Shown here piece by piece: positions 50,501-60,379 of a DNA stretch of 64,000 nucleotides (the stretch's first letter is position 1; the number at the start of each line of letters is the position of its first letter). A model generated the notes under the pieces. It did not search any database and was not told the DNA's origin. It worked only from the letters and a program-made list of their open reading frames with translations. The position numbers were made by a program, and so were the translations under genes. Source of the stretch: Philhelius pedissequus (taxonomy: Eukaryota; Arthropoda; Insecta; Diptera; Syrphidae); NCBI GenBank assembly GCA_910595825.1, contig OU343162.1, forward strand, positions 13,606,604 through 13,670,603, given 5' to 3'.

Positions 50501-53500
50501 TCAAATTGAGCTTGTTGATTCATTCAAGTACTTTGACTGTAACCTCAACTGGAAAGTTCATGCACAATCTATTAAATCATATATGAATCTCATTACTCGT
50601 AAGATGTATCTCTTAAAACCTCTCTGCTCAAAAAAGGTTCTAATCATGATTTACTACGGACTTACGCAGTCAAAATTGCAATATGGTATAGTGAGCTGGG
50701 GAGGAGTTTATTTGAACACTTTCTGACCTCTTCTGACTGCCCAAAAGCATAGAGTTCGTATAATCTGTGGCAAAAATCAACGAACAGAAAGTTGGCCTCT
50801 TTTCTGTGAGCTAGGAGTATTACCCTTGCGCCATCTTTATGTTTTTAAAGTTTTGAAAGAGTTTTATAAACAAAGTGGTAATATTCCAAGCAGAAACTCT
50901 TTATTACACAATTTACGGGTCAATAATTTGGCACTTGTCAATACTGTGATCGCACACAAAACACATTTCATGAATTGTTATTTAATGACTTCACCAATTA
51001 TTTTCAATAATCTGCCCATTTCAATTAGAACTACTTACACATTTCACTCTTTTTAAAAAAAAAAAAACCAGACATTGGCTATTCACTTTAAATTTACTTG
51101 AAATTGAATTGGTTTATAAGGTAAGAACTTAAAATTGTTTTCATTTTGTATTTATATATATGATTTTGTTTTTCAATCTGGATGCATTGAGTTTCTTTTG
51201 ATTTGCAATAGTCTTAATTACATACGAGTTTAAAGATAGCTTTAAATTGAAAAAGATAAAAATACGCATTAGAACAACTGAAAGTACCCCACGTCAGTTA
51301 TTCTTCAGCTTTAAAAACTTATTTGCCGGTCATTCAACACTAACTTGAAAGTTACTGAATGGTCTAGATGTATTCACTTGCACTTATATTCTTTTATTTT
51401 TGATAGTTATAATGTATACCTAATGTATTAGCATTTAAGTGAAAGTTGAATAAAAATTGAATTGAATTGAATTGAATAATTTGTTGTAGGGATCATTAGA
51501 AGTCTAAACACCGATTTTCAATAATCATTTTAAAAAAAAATTATTTCTAAAATGTTGAAAACATTTTTAGAAGAAAAAATTGATACGCCATTTTGAAATA
51601 ATTATTAGACCTCGGATTTAGCATATTTGCATATTTTTCATCAGATTGGTACCAAACTTTGTATTTAGACGTTTTATCGTTCGAATAAAACAAATTGGAA
51701 TGCATATCGGAAATATGCAAAATATATGCAAACGAATTTCATCGATAAATTGAATCGAATTCCACCCGTTAAATATTAAAAAGCAATATTGAAGAAAATT
51801 TTTCATGGTTTAAAAACAATCAACAAACAGAAGCATATACAAATTTCCCTTGTCCAACGCTTTAAAATAATATTTTAAATCTAAGTGTTGAAGATTTGTC
51901 TGGACTTAAATCTGTCACAAATGAAAATATCATTAAATATAAATTTACTCCAATTAATTCATGTGATGTTGAACGAAGCTTTTCCGATTATAAAATGTTT
52001 TTTGGAGAGAATCGTAAAAGCCTCTCAATTAATAATTTAGAAAAAAATAATGTTATACACTGCAATACTAATGTCGTTTTCTATTCAACCAAAATAATCG
52101 ATCCCTCAGGGACTTTTTGATCCCGGACCAGTTTTCGCCTTCTATTCTACCAAAATTATCGATTTTTTTTTTATCCGGGATCAAAAGCACAGATTTAGAT
52201 CACAGCGATGGACTTACACGCACTTGCATACATTTGCTGAAACCTCAAACGGTTTTGTTTACTCTTCATAATAAAAATAAAATGCATGACTTATACGAAC
52301 TTGCTATCTTGTAGCTAACAACTTTAGTGTAGCTAGCCACTGACGCTGTTAGTAGGTAGGTAGCCTAGTTATCGTATGCCAGTTTAAGGCCGATGTCGGT
52401 AAGATTGCTTTGATTCTTGGTATAATGAATTGTCGAATGCAAGATTCAAGGAAAAGTTACATACATAAGTACCTACTTATAAATGTATATTTAAATGGAT
52501 CTTAATTATGTAAATAAGGAGGTTAATATGTACCTACCTATATAGATGGAACTTAGGTATGTACTTGTACATATGTATATGTATCAGGAAAGTGAATGGT
52601 GTATAGTTAGTAAAAATCGTTTTTTAAACTTATAAAAACTGCCAAAACCATCAATATATCATCAATATAAATAGATTCCACTAGTGGATGCCACATTGTA
52701 GGACGGATTTTGATGAAATTCTGTTTTTTATTTTTAGTTTTTTGAGAATAATTTTTTTTTTTTGAAATTTTGGTATGCAGTTTTTTAGACTTTATAAATA
52801 TACATGCGATTATAAAATTTAAAATTATTTTTTTGATTAGTTTTAAAAATTTTGATTTATTTTAAAATATAAAATTTATTTTAATTATAAAAATTTCAAT
52901 TTTCGCTCTGAGGAGTGCCAAAAGAATCACACATATCAAATTTGAAGGTAATCGCTTAAGCCGTTGAGGCTGTAGCTCGTTATATATACAGACGGACAGA
53001 CTGACAGACGCATAGACTGACAGACTAACAGATAGACTGACAGTCATTTTTTGCCGATCACTTATTTAGGTAATGTCATGTTTGATTTTTTAGAATTTTT
53101 GTTTTTTTTTTATGAATGCATAATTGCCTTATAGTACATATGATGGCAAGTAAAAATAATACACACATATACATTTAAAAAAGATTGACCGTTCTATTTG
53201 CCAATAAAAATCCGCAATCCCTGATCAAAATCCCTATTGGCGATTAGAAAATGACATAATTATCTTGAATAATTTTTGTTTAATATCTCTGACAATATGG
53301 AAATGGGGAGTGGCCGTGGCGCGATAGTTGTGTGTTCGCCTGTCATCCTCATGGTCACAGGTTCGATCCCTGCCGTAGTCTATGTCTTCTTATTTTTCCA
53401 TTAAAAACCAATTCTAAAAATGCTGGTATACTCATTACATGCTGTTTAGGCATAGAACTAACAACATGTGATTGAGTAAAACTAGTATACCGATAAAATA

Positions 53501-56419
53501 TGACAAAGAATAAACAAATTAATGCGAATTATAAGGGACATAGATAAATAAGACACGGAAATTTCTCCGCATTAGTTCAGCCGCCATCCCTGGAGATCAA
53601 ATCTGAGACAACAACCACCTACAGTCTCTGAATATCGCGCCACACATCTTTCCTACCATTCTTTCTCTTCCTTAACCTAACCCTCACGACCGCGCTGTGT
53701 TGAAACATTTAAAGGGTATTCATAATCCCTTGAGCGCGTGTAGATTATAAAAAAAAAAAAAAATCATTAAAATGTCAATATATATTCATACCAACCACTG
53801 AAATGCTTTTATATTAGTTTTTTAATTTTTTTACTATATGTATGTAGAAATTGTTTGCATATTTTGCATATGTTTTTCATTACTTAGCATATTTTTTGCA
53901 TTGTTTGCATGTATTTGGCATATAGTATGCATATGCATTTCATTCAAATATGCAGAAAAAATTAAAATATGAATATTGTTTTCAACTCTATTTTCAATAA
54001 AACGAACTTTTGTATCATCAAAATTTACCTATCTTAATCCTTCAAAAATATTGCAAATATGCAAGATCCGAGGTCTAGTAATTATTAATTTACATTTAAA
54101 ATTTTAATTTCAAAAAAAATTCGTTAACTGGTTTTTGAAACATCAATTTTTCAAAAAACAAATTTTTTGAGTATCCAGTTGTATTATTACTTTTAGGGAG
54201 CATTTGCACAACAAAAAATCTTTTTAATCGGTGCATCCAATAGTGCGAAAGTCGAGAATATTAAAAAGTAGTTCTCTGAGAAGTACCGTTAATAAGTACG
54301 CAAAGTAAAATATTTATTTACTTAAAAGTGGACTGCACTAATTTAAGAACACGCAATTTTTTTAAATCAAAATTCTTGGAGCCGTTTTTGAGAAAGAATT
54401 CTTAACGGCTTTTTTAATATTTGTATGGGAGGTACCTTTGTTTATTTCTTATTTTAGGAAAATAGTTTTCTAACTATTCAAAAAAATGTCAAATGAAACT
54501 AATGCGAAGTTTCAACAAAATCAATTGAGTCGTTTTCGATAATTTGAGTTTTCAAAAAAAAAACACACCTACTTCAACCTGCCTCCACGGGTTGCTAAAT
54601 GATTTTGTATGAATAAAAAAAAGAAACCAATTCTCGCTCCAGCAGCATTTCCCCGAAAATCGATATTTAGACAACAAACTATAAGAGAAAATAGTACGAA
54701 TTAATATTTACATGATCCTAGAAGGGGGTCACAAGCCCCAAAAGAGTTTTTCATTAATATTTCGGGAACGGTAACTTTTTTGAAAAAAATTATTAAGACT
54801 AAAGTTGTAGAATATTAAATTTCTTACAAGTTTGACCTTAGTTATTATTGTCAAAAATCAAAAATGGTGAAGTTATTGGGTCAATATAAAATGTTCATTC
54901 AAATCAAAATGGCGGCTGAAGTTCCAGCGCGATTTTCCTTCCCGAAAACCGAAATTTAGACTACTAATGGCAACCCCCAGCGAACTGTAAGATAAAATTG
55001 TACGAATTAATTTTTTCCATTTAAAATATTTAACCCAAATGGCTATAAGGAAATGAGATGCACTGTGCTAACAAATCACAATAGAAGTCAATTCCAAAGT
55101 CAATAATATCAAGCAATGTATTTATGCAACTTCTAATGTTTGCTTACGACATCGACGTGTTTGGTACGACAAAGCGAGCAGTCTTCAACGTCTTCACTAG
55201 CATGGAGCTAGAAGCAAATAGAATGAGACTGCTCACATTAAGAAATCAAGGCAAAATGTAAGCTTTGTTGGCCCCCTTATAACTGGGCCAATACATCCCA
55301 TTGGCTTGGTCAGAAGGAGGCAATTGATAGGTAAAACTTTAAAGTATAGTCAATGAATTGGTCTATCTAATGGACTCAACTTAAGTTCGGGAAATAACAC
55401 AGGTGCGGAAATCAAACGTAGAATATTTTCTAAAAGACGATTTCAATTCTAAAATAAAATAAAAATTTCCAAAGACTTACCTGGTATCACCTCCATTTGT
55501 CTTCTGGTAATCTTCCAAAAACTGCCTCCATGAATATAAAAGCTCCACAGTTTCATACTGATGCTGAGTGTAAGCCTTATTTGCCTTATTAACCTCATCA
55601 TTGGGATCGTCATTTGGCGGAAAATCTGGATAAGTACCATCTTCATTGACTTTCTCATAAATATGCTTCAGTGCATCAATCCTAAAACCGTCCACACCAC
55701 GATCTAACCAAAACTTCAACACATCCAGCATAACTTCATGAACTTTAGGATTTCTAAAGTTAAAATCAGGTTGAACATTCAAGAATTGATGTAAATAAAA
55801 TTGTTGCCGTTCATCATTCCATTCCCACATAGATCCACCGAACGTACTTTGCCAAGTAGATGGTGGCAGTTTTCGGCTAGAATTCTTAGGATCTTCAATC
55901 CCATCGGCCCAGATATAGAAATCATCATAGCCATCCTCACGATTCACTGATTTCTTGAACCATTCACACTCAGCACTTGAGTGGTTGGGAACAAAATCCA
56001 AAATGACTTTAATGCCAATTTCTTTGGCTTTCTTCATAAGAGCATCGAAATCATCTAGTGTTCCGAAAACTGGATCGATATCATAAAAGTCCGAAATATC
56101 ATAACCATTGTCAGCCATTGGAGACTTGAAAAATGGAGAAATCCATGTGGCAGTTATTCCAATCTCCTTTAGATAGTCCAACTTATCGGTGATTCCTTTT
56201 TAAATGAAGAAAATTAATTTTCATAAATCAAAATATGCAAACAAAATTTCACTCTTTACCTTTTAAGTCACCAATCCCATCTCCGTTACTGTCCTTCCAT
56301 GATCTGGGATAAATTTGATAGATAGATGCATCTTCCCACCAATCGATTTTCTTTGCAAAGCAAGAATTACAACTTAAACATGCCAGAAGAAAGGCCACCA
56401 TCCGCGAGTAATTGGTCAT
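44582..56419 (-). CDS. Maltase 2: secreted GH13 alpha-glucosidase with a 9.8-kb intron
   Basis: Seven exons, minus strand: 56419-56260, 56195-55481, 45695-45497, 45429-45322, 45251-44932, 44872-44729 and 44660-44582, giving 574 residues. The start at 56419 gives a first exon of 160 nt, the same as maltase 1; another in-frame ATG lies at 56428. Signal peptide about residues 1-22, then KKIDWWEDASIYQIYPRSWK. Region I is DFVPNHSS, region II GFRIDAL (nucleophile Asp227), region III LFLAES (Glu297), region IV SNHD (Asp363). The intron that splits exons 2 and 3 in the other two maltases is absent here, so exon 2 is 715 nt. The third intron is 9785 nt (45696-55480), filled with transposons; frame and phase (AG|A for Arg292) are preserved across it and no other 5' or 3' exons lie inside, so one gene is the simplest reading. 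Expected substrate range as for the paralogues. Confidence 0.88.
45976..46290 (+). repeat. Left inverted repeat in the maltase 2 intron
   Basis: About 300 bp that is the reverse complement of 54690-55022. Matching blocks in order: CAGTTCGCTGGGGG, CAGCCGCCATTTTGA, AACTTCGACATTTTTGATTT, TCAAAAAAGTTACCGTT, TTTTGGGGCTTCTGACCCCC. The match breaks where the LINE begins at 46298 and seems to resume beyond it at about 51490 (TAGAAGTCTAAACACCGATT), so the LINE landed inside this arm. Confidence 0.65.
46298..47218 (+). pseudogene. LINE ORF1 (PHD-like finger, coiled coil, FP25K-like region), 5' end missing
   Basis: Open for about 306 codons to a TAA at 47216-47218 but without a start codon. It begins with the second half of a PHD-type zinc finger (FHAKCVNL followed by TPWRCHQC), then a Ser/Pro/Ala/Thr-rich linker, a heptad-like coiled coil (about 46590-46700, with KIQLLEHRVNNLEQQLL), and a C-terminal region beginning IEIVNVP, as in many insect LINE ORF1 proteins that bind RNA. 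The stop overlaps the ORF2 start (TAATG), an arrangement that suggests termination-reinitiation. Confidence 0.75.
47218..51056 (+). pseudogene. LINE ORF2 (endonuclease and reverse transcriptase), four lesions
   Basis: The APE-type endonuclease lies at 47320-47980 (QNIRSL, SEIWI, GDINIDLL, CIDHIF, TDHHL motifs). The RT is at 49700-50300 (NYRPISLLP, FIDMTKAFDMVDH, GVPQGSVLGP, FADDIAF), followed by the post-RT helical region and thumb to a TAA near 51056. Lesions: an in-frame TAG at 47677-47679, the mariner at 48151-49053, a one-base length change in a T-run near 49646 that shifts frame, and an in-frame TGA at 50724-50726. All key RT and endonuclease motifs are otherwise present, so the copy is fairly young. 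Encodes the enzyme for target-primed reverse transcription; inactive here. Confidence 0.85.
48151..49053 (-). mobile_element. Internally deleted DD41D (rosa-like) mariner, copy 2, inside the LINE
   Basis: Almost identical to 26995-27926. The right end GCAAAAAAATCACCCGT is followed by TA; the left end is slightly different (AAGTGATTCTTTAAGAGC). Transposase frame 48868-48257 with the second and third catalytic Asp (QKDGATCHTA, SCDLTPLDYFLWG) and the same missing N-terminal segment as copy 1 (start ATG at 48941). It also lacks about 30 bp near 48780 that copy 1 has, and the first catalytic block is destroyed by an A-run (48837-48845). Confidence 0.85.
52071..52320. mobile_element. One-ended relatives of the ATGTCGTTTTC MITE
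   Basis: ATGTCGTTTTCTATTCAACC and a TTTTGATCCCGGACCAG block occur here and, in a similar order, near 30420-30490 (GTTTTTGATCCTGGACCAG). The opposite end of the MITE, as at 13196, was not found. Confidence 0.35.
53306..53763 (+). mobile_element. tRNA-derived SINE with a LINE-like tail
   Basis: Pol III promoter in the head: box A TGGCGCGATAGT (53317-53328) and box B GGTTCGATCCC (53360-53370), 43 bp apart from start to start, as in a tRNA gene. The body is unrelated to tRNA. The 3' tail AAAGGGTATTCATAATCCCT then TGAGCGCG (53711-53738) and an A-run match the 3' end of the LINE at 1380-2775. About 458 bp, apparently full length; target duplications were not certain. Confidence 0.82.
54690..55022 (-). 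repeat. Right inverted repeat in the maltase 2 intron
   Basis: Reverse complement of 45976-46290 over about 300 bp with roughly 80-85% match by eye (for example AAATGGCGGCTGAAGTTCC, CCAGCGAACTG). No reading frame. Together with its partner it brackets the LINE and the hAT element. Confidence 0.65.
55129..55262 (+). pseudogene. Short non-LTR reverse transcriptase relic
   Basis: The frame reads LMFAYDIDVFGTTKRAVFNV and SMELEANRMRL. This is the RT active-site strand (FADD, here FAYD) and the helix after it, in a version common in insect LINEs of a group other than the one at 46.3 kb. Only about 45 codons remain. Confidence 0.55.
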
Positions 56420-56527
56420 GTTAAACATTTCTTGGATACGTCTAACTCACAACTAAACCAAAACATCTTTGTGAAAAATTTAGGAAAACTTCACTCCACC
56501 AAAATGCTATCTGCTTTTGATTTTATT

Positions 56528-56534
56528 TTATCTT
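56528..56534 (-). promoter_or_regulatory. GATA motif upstream of maltase 2
   Basis: AAGATAA on the minus strand, about 110 bp upstream of the ATG at 56419, the same distance as in maltase 1. Functional role is inferred. Confidence 0.3.
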
Positions 56535-57059
56535 AATGAAGCTAGTTATTTGAATGATTTAGCAAAATTTTTGTCTTTAGCCTTAATCAAATCAGTACTT
56601 GTATATGACTGGGCAAGTTTTGTTAAAAGGTATTAAATAACATTGTTTAATACTTCGTCATGGTAAATCTAAAAACTTATTCTGTTTGCAAATGCTTGCA
56701 TATTTGTTAGCAACTTTTAGTTAAAATGCAAGAATTAAAAAAAAATAAGTTGGAATAAGGGTGTCTGGCAATGGAAGGAAAGGGTTTGTCGGAGGTACTT
56801 AAATTCGTGATGTATATAATCAAAAAAGGTGTTAAGGTCCAGTCTTCTAAAATACGGTTTTGTTTTTAAATCACTCCTTTTGAAATCCCTCTTATTCAAT
56901 TACAATCTCGTTAAGCCTCGCATAGGCCGTTCGGTATTTTGATAAATGTTACATAAAACACTTTGCATACCGCACCCAAAATCATATATTTGGCTGAGCA
57001 GGGACGTTGCTCCATCTTTTTTCACCTTGTGTTGCTTCCAAAATTTATGGAATTTAATA

Positions 57060-57375
57060 AACGGGATAGTAAAAAACGGGAGCGTATTGGAATCCCGCTT
57101 TTTATAATCCCGTTTTTCAAAAATGCCGAACAAAAAAGTTTTAAAATCCCGTCTACTAAGATACTGTTATTTTTTTTTAATCCTGTAAAAATCGCGGAGT
57201 TTTTTTAAATAACACAACTAGTATTGATTGTAAAAGCGGGATAATAAGAAACGGGATTTTAATAAACGGGATTATAATAGATGGGATTATAAAAGGCGGG
57301 ATTTAAAAAAACAGAATTATAAAAAGCGGGATTTTAAAAACGGGATTAAAAAAAAAACGGAATTATAAAACCGTC
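57060..57375. repeat. Degenerate tandem of CGGGATTATAAAA-type units
   Basis: At least ten irregular units built on GCGGGATT(A)TAAAA / AACGGGATTTTAATAAAC occur here, densest at 57233-57370. Unit length varies between about 14 and 20 bp. Upstream (56820-57160) contains the same GGGATT or AATCCCG core in both orientations. Confidence 0.6.
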
Positions 57376-57892
57376 ATATCGAACATAACCCAAAGCAAAA
57401 CTTGATTTCGGTCTTGGCTGTTGCTGAATAATAAGGTTTCCGTTGAACCCGAGTTGAGCAATTCCATTAACTTTAATTGGTACACTGGTATGCTATTTAA
57501 TCGACTTTTTGGACAATAAAAATACTCCAGTTTCCCCCGGATTAGCCTTGGGCAGGAATTAGATTCCTAACCGACTTTTTCCTCTTACTGATCCTGAGTA
57601 AGTTGTGACCTACCCGACTTTCCCGTGGACTAGCCTTGGGGAGGAAAATGAGTAATGAGTATACTGCGGGCTTTTAGTTCGCTTTATATTCGCAATTCCC
57701 TCTCTGCTCCTTCAGAGCAGGATAGCGGGCGACTTACTTATATGAAGTACCAAATGTTATTTAATTTAGCCAACTTCGTGAGCAATAAAAGATAATTGAA
57801 CCGAGTTCTATCCTTCTCAAAGCCGAATTTTACTTGATTTCTTCGGAATATCCTGGGCACCAAATAACTTACCTCAGCCTTAGAAAATAAAA
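57376..57892. other. Gene-free stretch, moderately GC-richer, unassigned
   Basis: Holds a direct repeat of GGATTAGCCTTGGGCAGGAA (57540) and GGACTAGCCTTGGGGAGGAA (57631) with nearby CCGACTTT words, so it may be part of an unrecognised repeat. No coding frame. Confidence 0.35.
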
Positions 57893-58640
57893 TGAACGAC
57901 TGGATCGCACGTACTTGCTCCTATGTTCGATCACATTATATGCAAAAGGTTCTTAATAAAAACGGCTAAATATATTTTTATAGTCGGGTTTCACTTATTT
58001 TTGTATATATAAAAATTCTTAAATTTTTTCTAAAAAAAAAAATGGTATACATTTTAAATATTTAATAATATAAATTCAAAGCCAAAATTTTAGAAAAAAT
58101 CGTCCACCCGTTTTCGAAATATTGAATTTAAAAAAGAAAAAATATTTTTTTTTTCAAAAATCCAAAAAACTATTTTTCGAACATTTTGAAATGCAGTATT
58201 CTTTAAAATTTGAAATAAAAATTTTGAACGAAATCCGTTGAGCCGCTTATGAGAAAGTCGAAAATCAATAAAATGGTTGTATGACAAAATATTAAAAAAA
58301 TTTTTTTTGCCCAAAATGTAGGCCATAAACAAAGTAATACACACACCAATTTTTATAAAAATCGTTAGAGTCGTTTTCGACATAATTAAGATGGTAGAAA
58401 AATTTATACGGCAAGTACCGTTATTTTTGGGGCTAAAACAACGATTCAAAAATCTATTTTGGACAATCACCTAAACACCAAGTTTGAACGAAATCGTTTC
58501 AACGGCTTAGGCTATAGATCGTTCTACAGACAGACAGACGGAATTGCGGGACCCACTTTTTTGGTGTTCTCTATCATCGTAATTTTCCAAATGTAAAACT
58601 TGCCCTATAGTACCTACCTATATCGCAAGTAAAAGCATCA
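57893..58640 (+). repeat. DR1 copy d, uninterrupted
   Basis: Begins ATGAACGACTGGATCGCACG, TGTTCGATCACATTATATGC and ends CTTGCCCTATAGTACCTACC, ATATCGCAAGTAAAA. This 750-bp copy has no insertions and gives the clearest view of the family. Confidence 0.7.
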
Positions 58641-60370
58641 CAATATAAAATAAAAAGAGATAGAGTTGATACTATTGTAGTAAATTTTATTCGTGGATTT
58701 TCGATTTTTTATTAATTGAAAATTTTAACCTGCAGACTAACTTTTATTCTATGGCTTAGAAAAGTCATAGCCTAGCGGTGGAATAATTAAAATTTGTAAG
58801 AAATATTTGTGCGCTCTCTTAACGTTTGGGTGTGCACGCGTCCAAAGTATCAAAATGACATAGTGAAATGGTACCAAATGTAACTAATAGGTTGGAAATT
58901 TTTGACCATTTGTGTAAAAATTTTACACTCAATTGCTGAATTTTTAATAACATTTCAATAGGCTATTTTGAAGCTTGATTTTTGTATGTTTAAGCTTAGA
59001 GCATTAAAATCAAAGGGTTTTATGAGTTCGGATTTAAGTAAGGCCTTTAGTTATTAAGATTTTGTTTGTCATTTTTTGTTTTTTTTTGTTTGTTATATTC
59101 TGCAACTTATTTTAATAATTTGTCCCACATTTAAAACAAAATATAATGTATACCTATACTATTTTTGGGCGAATTTCTTTACTTAGTCCCCAATTTTTGT
59201 TTGTAATCTGGAAAACAAATGGGTCCGAAACATATTGTAAGGGCTTTTTATGTAGGTACTTTTTTGAAAGACATAATTCCTCGACGGGTATTTGGTCATG
59301 CCTGCAAAGAAGGATCAAAACACGTTGAATAAATCCACGTGTTTGACTTTCAGTTATATGATTCGAGACGACCGATAACATTTGGGTTAAATATCAAGCT
59401 ATATCGCTGATGACCTTCGTCTGGATGATGGCTTGAAGCGCCCATGATCGATGATGATGGATTAATACAGTTTCATGCAAGGAAATTTCAAGGGTAGGGA
59501 GCCTCTTAAGTAATTCAATAGAATAATAATATATATCAATAACCTTATTAACTTTCTTTTGCAAGTCTTAAAAATCTAATTAAAAAATTAACATAAATGT
59601 AAGAACAAAATGTTCTTCTTGCAGAAAAATTTGGGTTCATATTTCAGAAGTTAATATAGTACGCTTCATCGAATACACACTACAACCAACAAGTTTAGGA
59701 TTAATGTCGTAATGTTGTATTATAAGAACACACTGCAATTGTTCTTTTTTTTTAAGATGTCGATAAAGCCTCTTTTACATCATAAGAGACGAAGAGCTAA
59801 TACACAAGCTTCTGATACCTAATTTTCAATAATTTGTTGTTATTATTAATTTGTGCTCATGAAAAAGGTGTACCACAAGTTTCTGTTCTTGGTCCATTCG
59901 TTTTTACCGCAGTCAATACATTGCAAACTAGCAGTTTTAGCGGATGGTTGGTATGTGCTTATATTTGTTAGACTCGATTAATTTTATCATTGGAAACTTA
60001 GAACTACCTTATGAATTTTATTTTAAAGAACTTGTTTTGTATTAAGAGCAGTTCAATTGCAATTTCTTCACAATATTGAATATTTTCAAATATTTAATAA
60101 ATAATCCCAGGTTCACAAATATATAACTCTCATTTCCGTTACACTTTAAACTTTAATCCAAAATCACTCAACTGAATGCTTTTTCATTGGTTAAGATACT
60201 TGAAATAATTTACGAACAGGAAAATTAAATCGCCAACTGAGTAAATTTTCAATATCAGTAGAAAAATTCCACATATTACAAGATTATATACATCCATCGA
60301 TTATGGTCAAACTATAAGAAAAGACTACCCATACAATTCTGATTATTTTATTCTCAAATTTAATACATTT
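58641..60370. other. Gene-free stretch with a tiny reverse transcriptase relic
   Basis: Mostly featureless AT-rich DNA. At 59868-59920 the plus-strand frame reads KGVPQVSVLGPFVFTA, which is the conserved LINE GVPQGSVLGP motif with one change; sequence on either side is too worn to extend it. Confidence 0.4.
60347..60352 (-). terminator. Candidate polyadenylation signal of maltase 3
   Basis: AATAAA on the minus strand, 28 nt beyond the TGA stop at 60382-60380. Confidence 0.45.
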
Positions 60371-60379
60371 TTAAATCGT

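Larger units (their letters stand above)
46298..51478 (+). mobile_element. Non-LTR retrotransposon (CR1/L2-like), 5'-truncated, carrying a mariner
   Basis: ORF1 remnant (46298-47218), ORF2 (47218-51056), then an AT-rich 3' UTR ending in a short ATTGA tandem (about 51452-51476), a 3' end style seen in CR1/L2-group elements. It is inserted in the third intron of maltase 2, on the strand opposite to the gene. The 5' end is cut inside the ORF1 zinc finger. The mariner at 48151-49053 splits ORF2 between endonuclease and RT. Confidence 0.88.
51606..54077 (+). mobile_element. hAT-like DNA transposon, decayed, holding a SINE
   Basis: Ends TAGACCTCGGATTTAGCATA (51606) and TGCAAGATCCGAGGTCTA (ending 54077) are inverted and flanked by 8-bp direct repeats ATAATTAT / GTAATTAT (one mismatch), the hAT duplication length. 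A frame at 51870-52050 ends with NSCDVERSFSDYKMFFGENR, matching the C-terminal dimerisation region of hAT-type transposases. Many GCATAT/TTTGCAT words lie near both ends, as in hAT subterminal repeats. The rest of the transposase is missing. It contains the SINE at 53306-53763. Confidence 0.65.

Noticed and set aside
53311..53380. A functional tRNA gene
   Set aside because: Box A and box B are good, but the acceptor stem does not pair and the sequence continues into a non-tRNA body with an A-rich tail; it is the head of a SINE.
57060..57375. CRISPR array
   Set aside because: Units are irregular, lack unique spacers and the window is eukaryotic.
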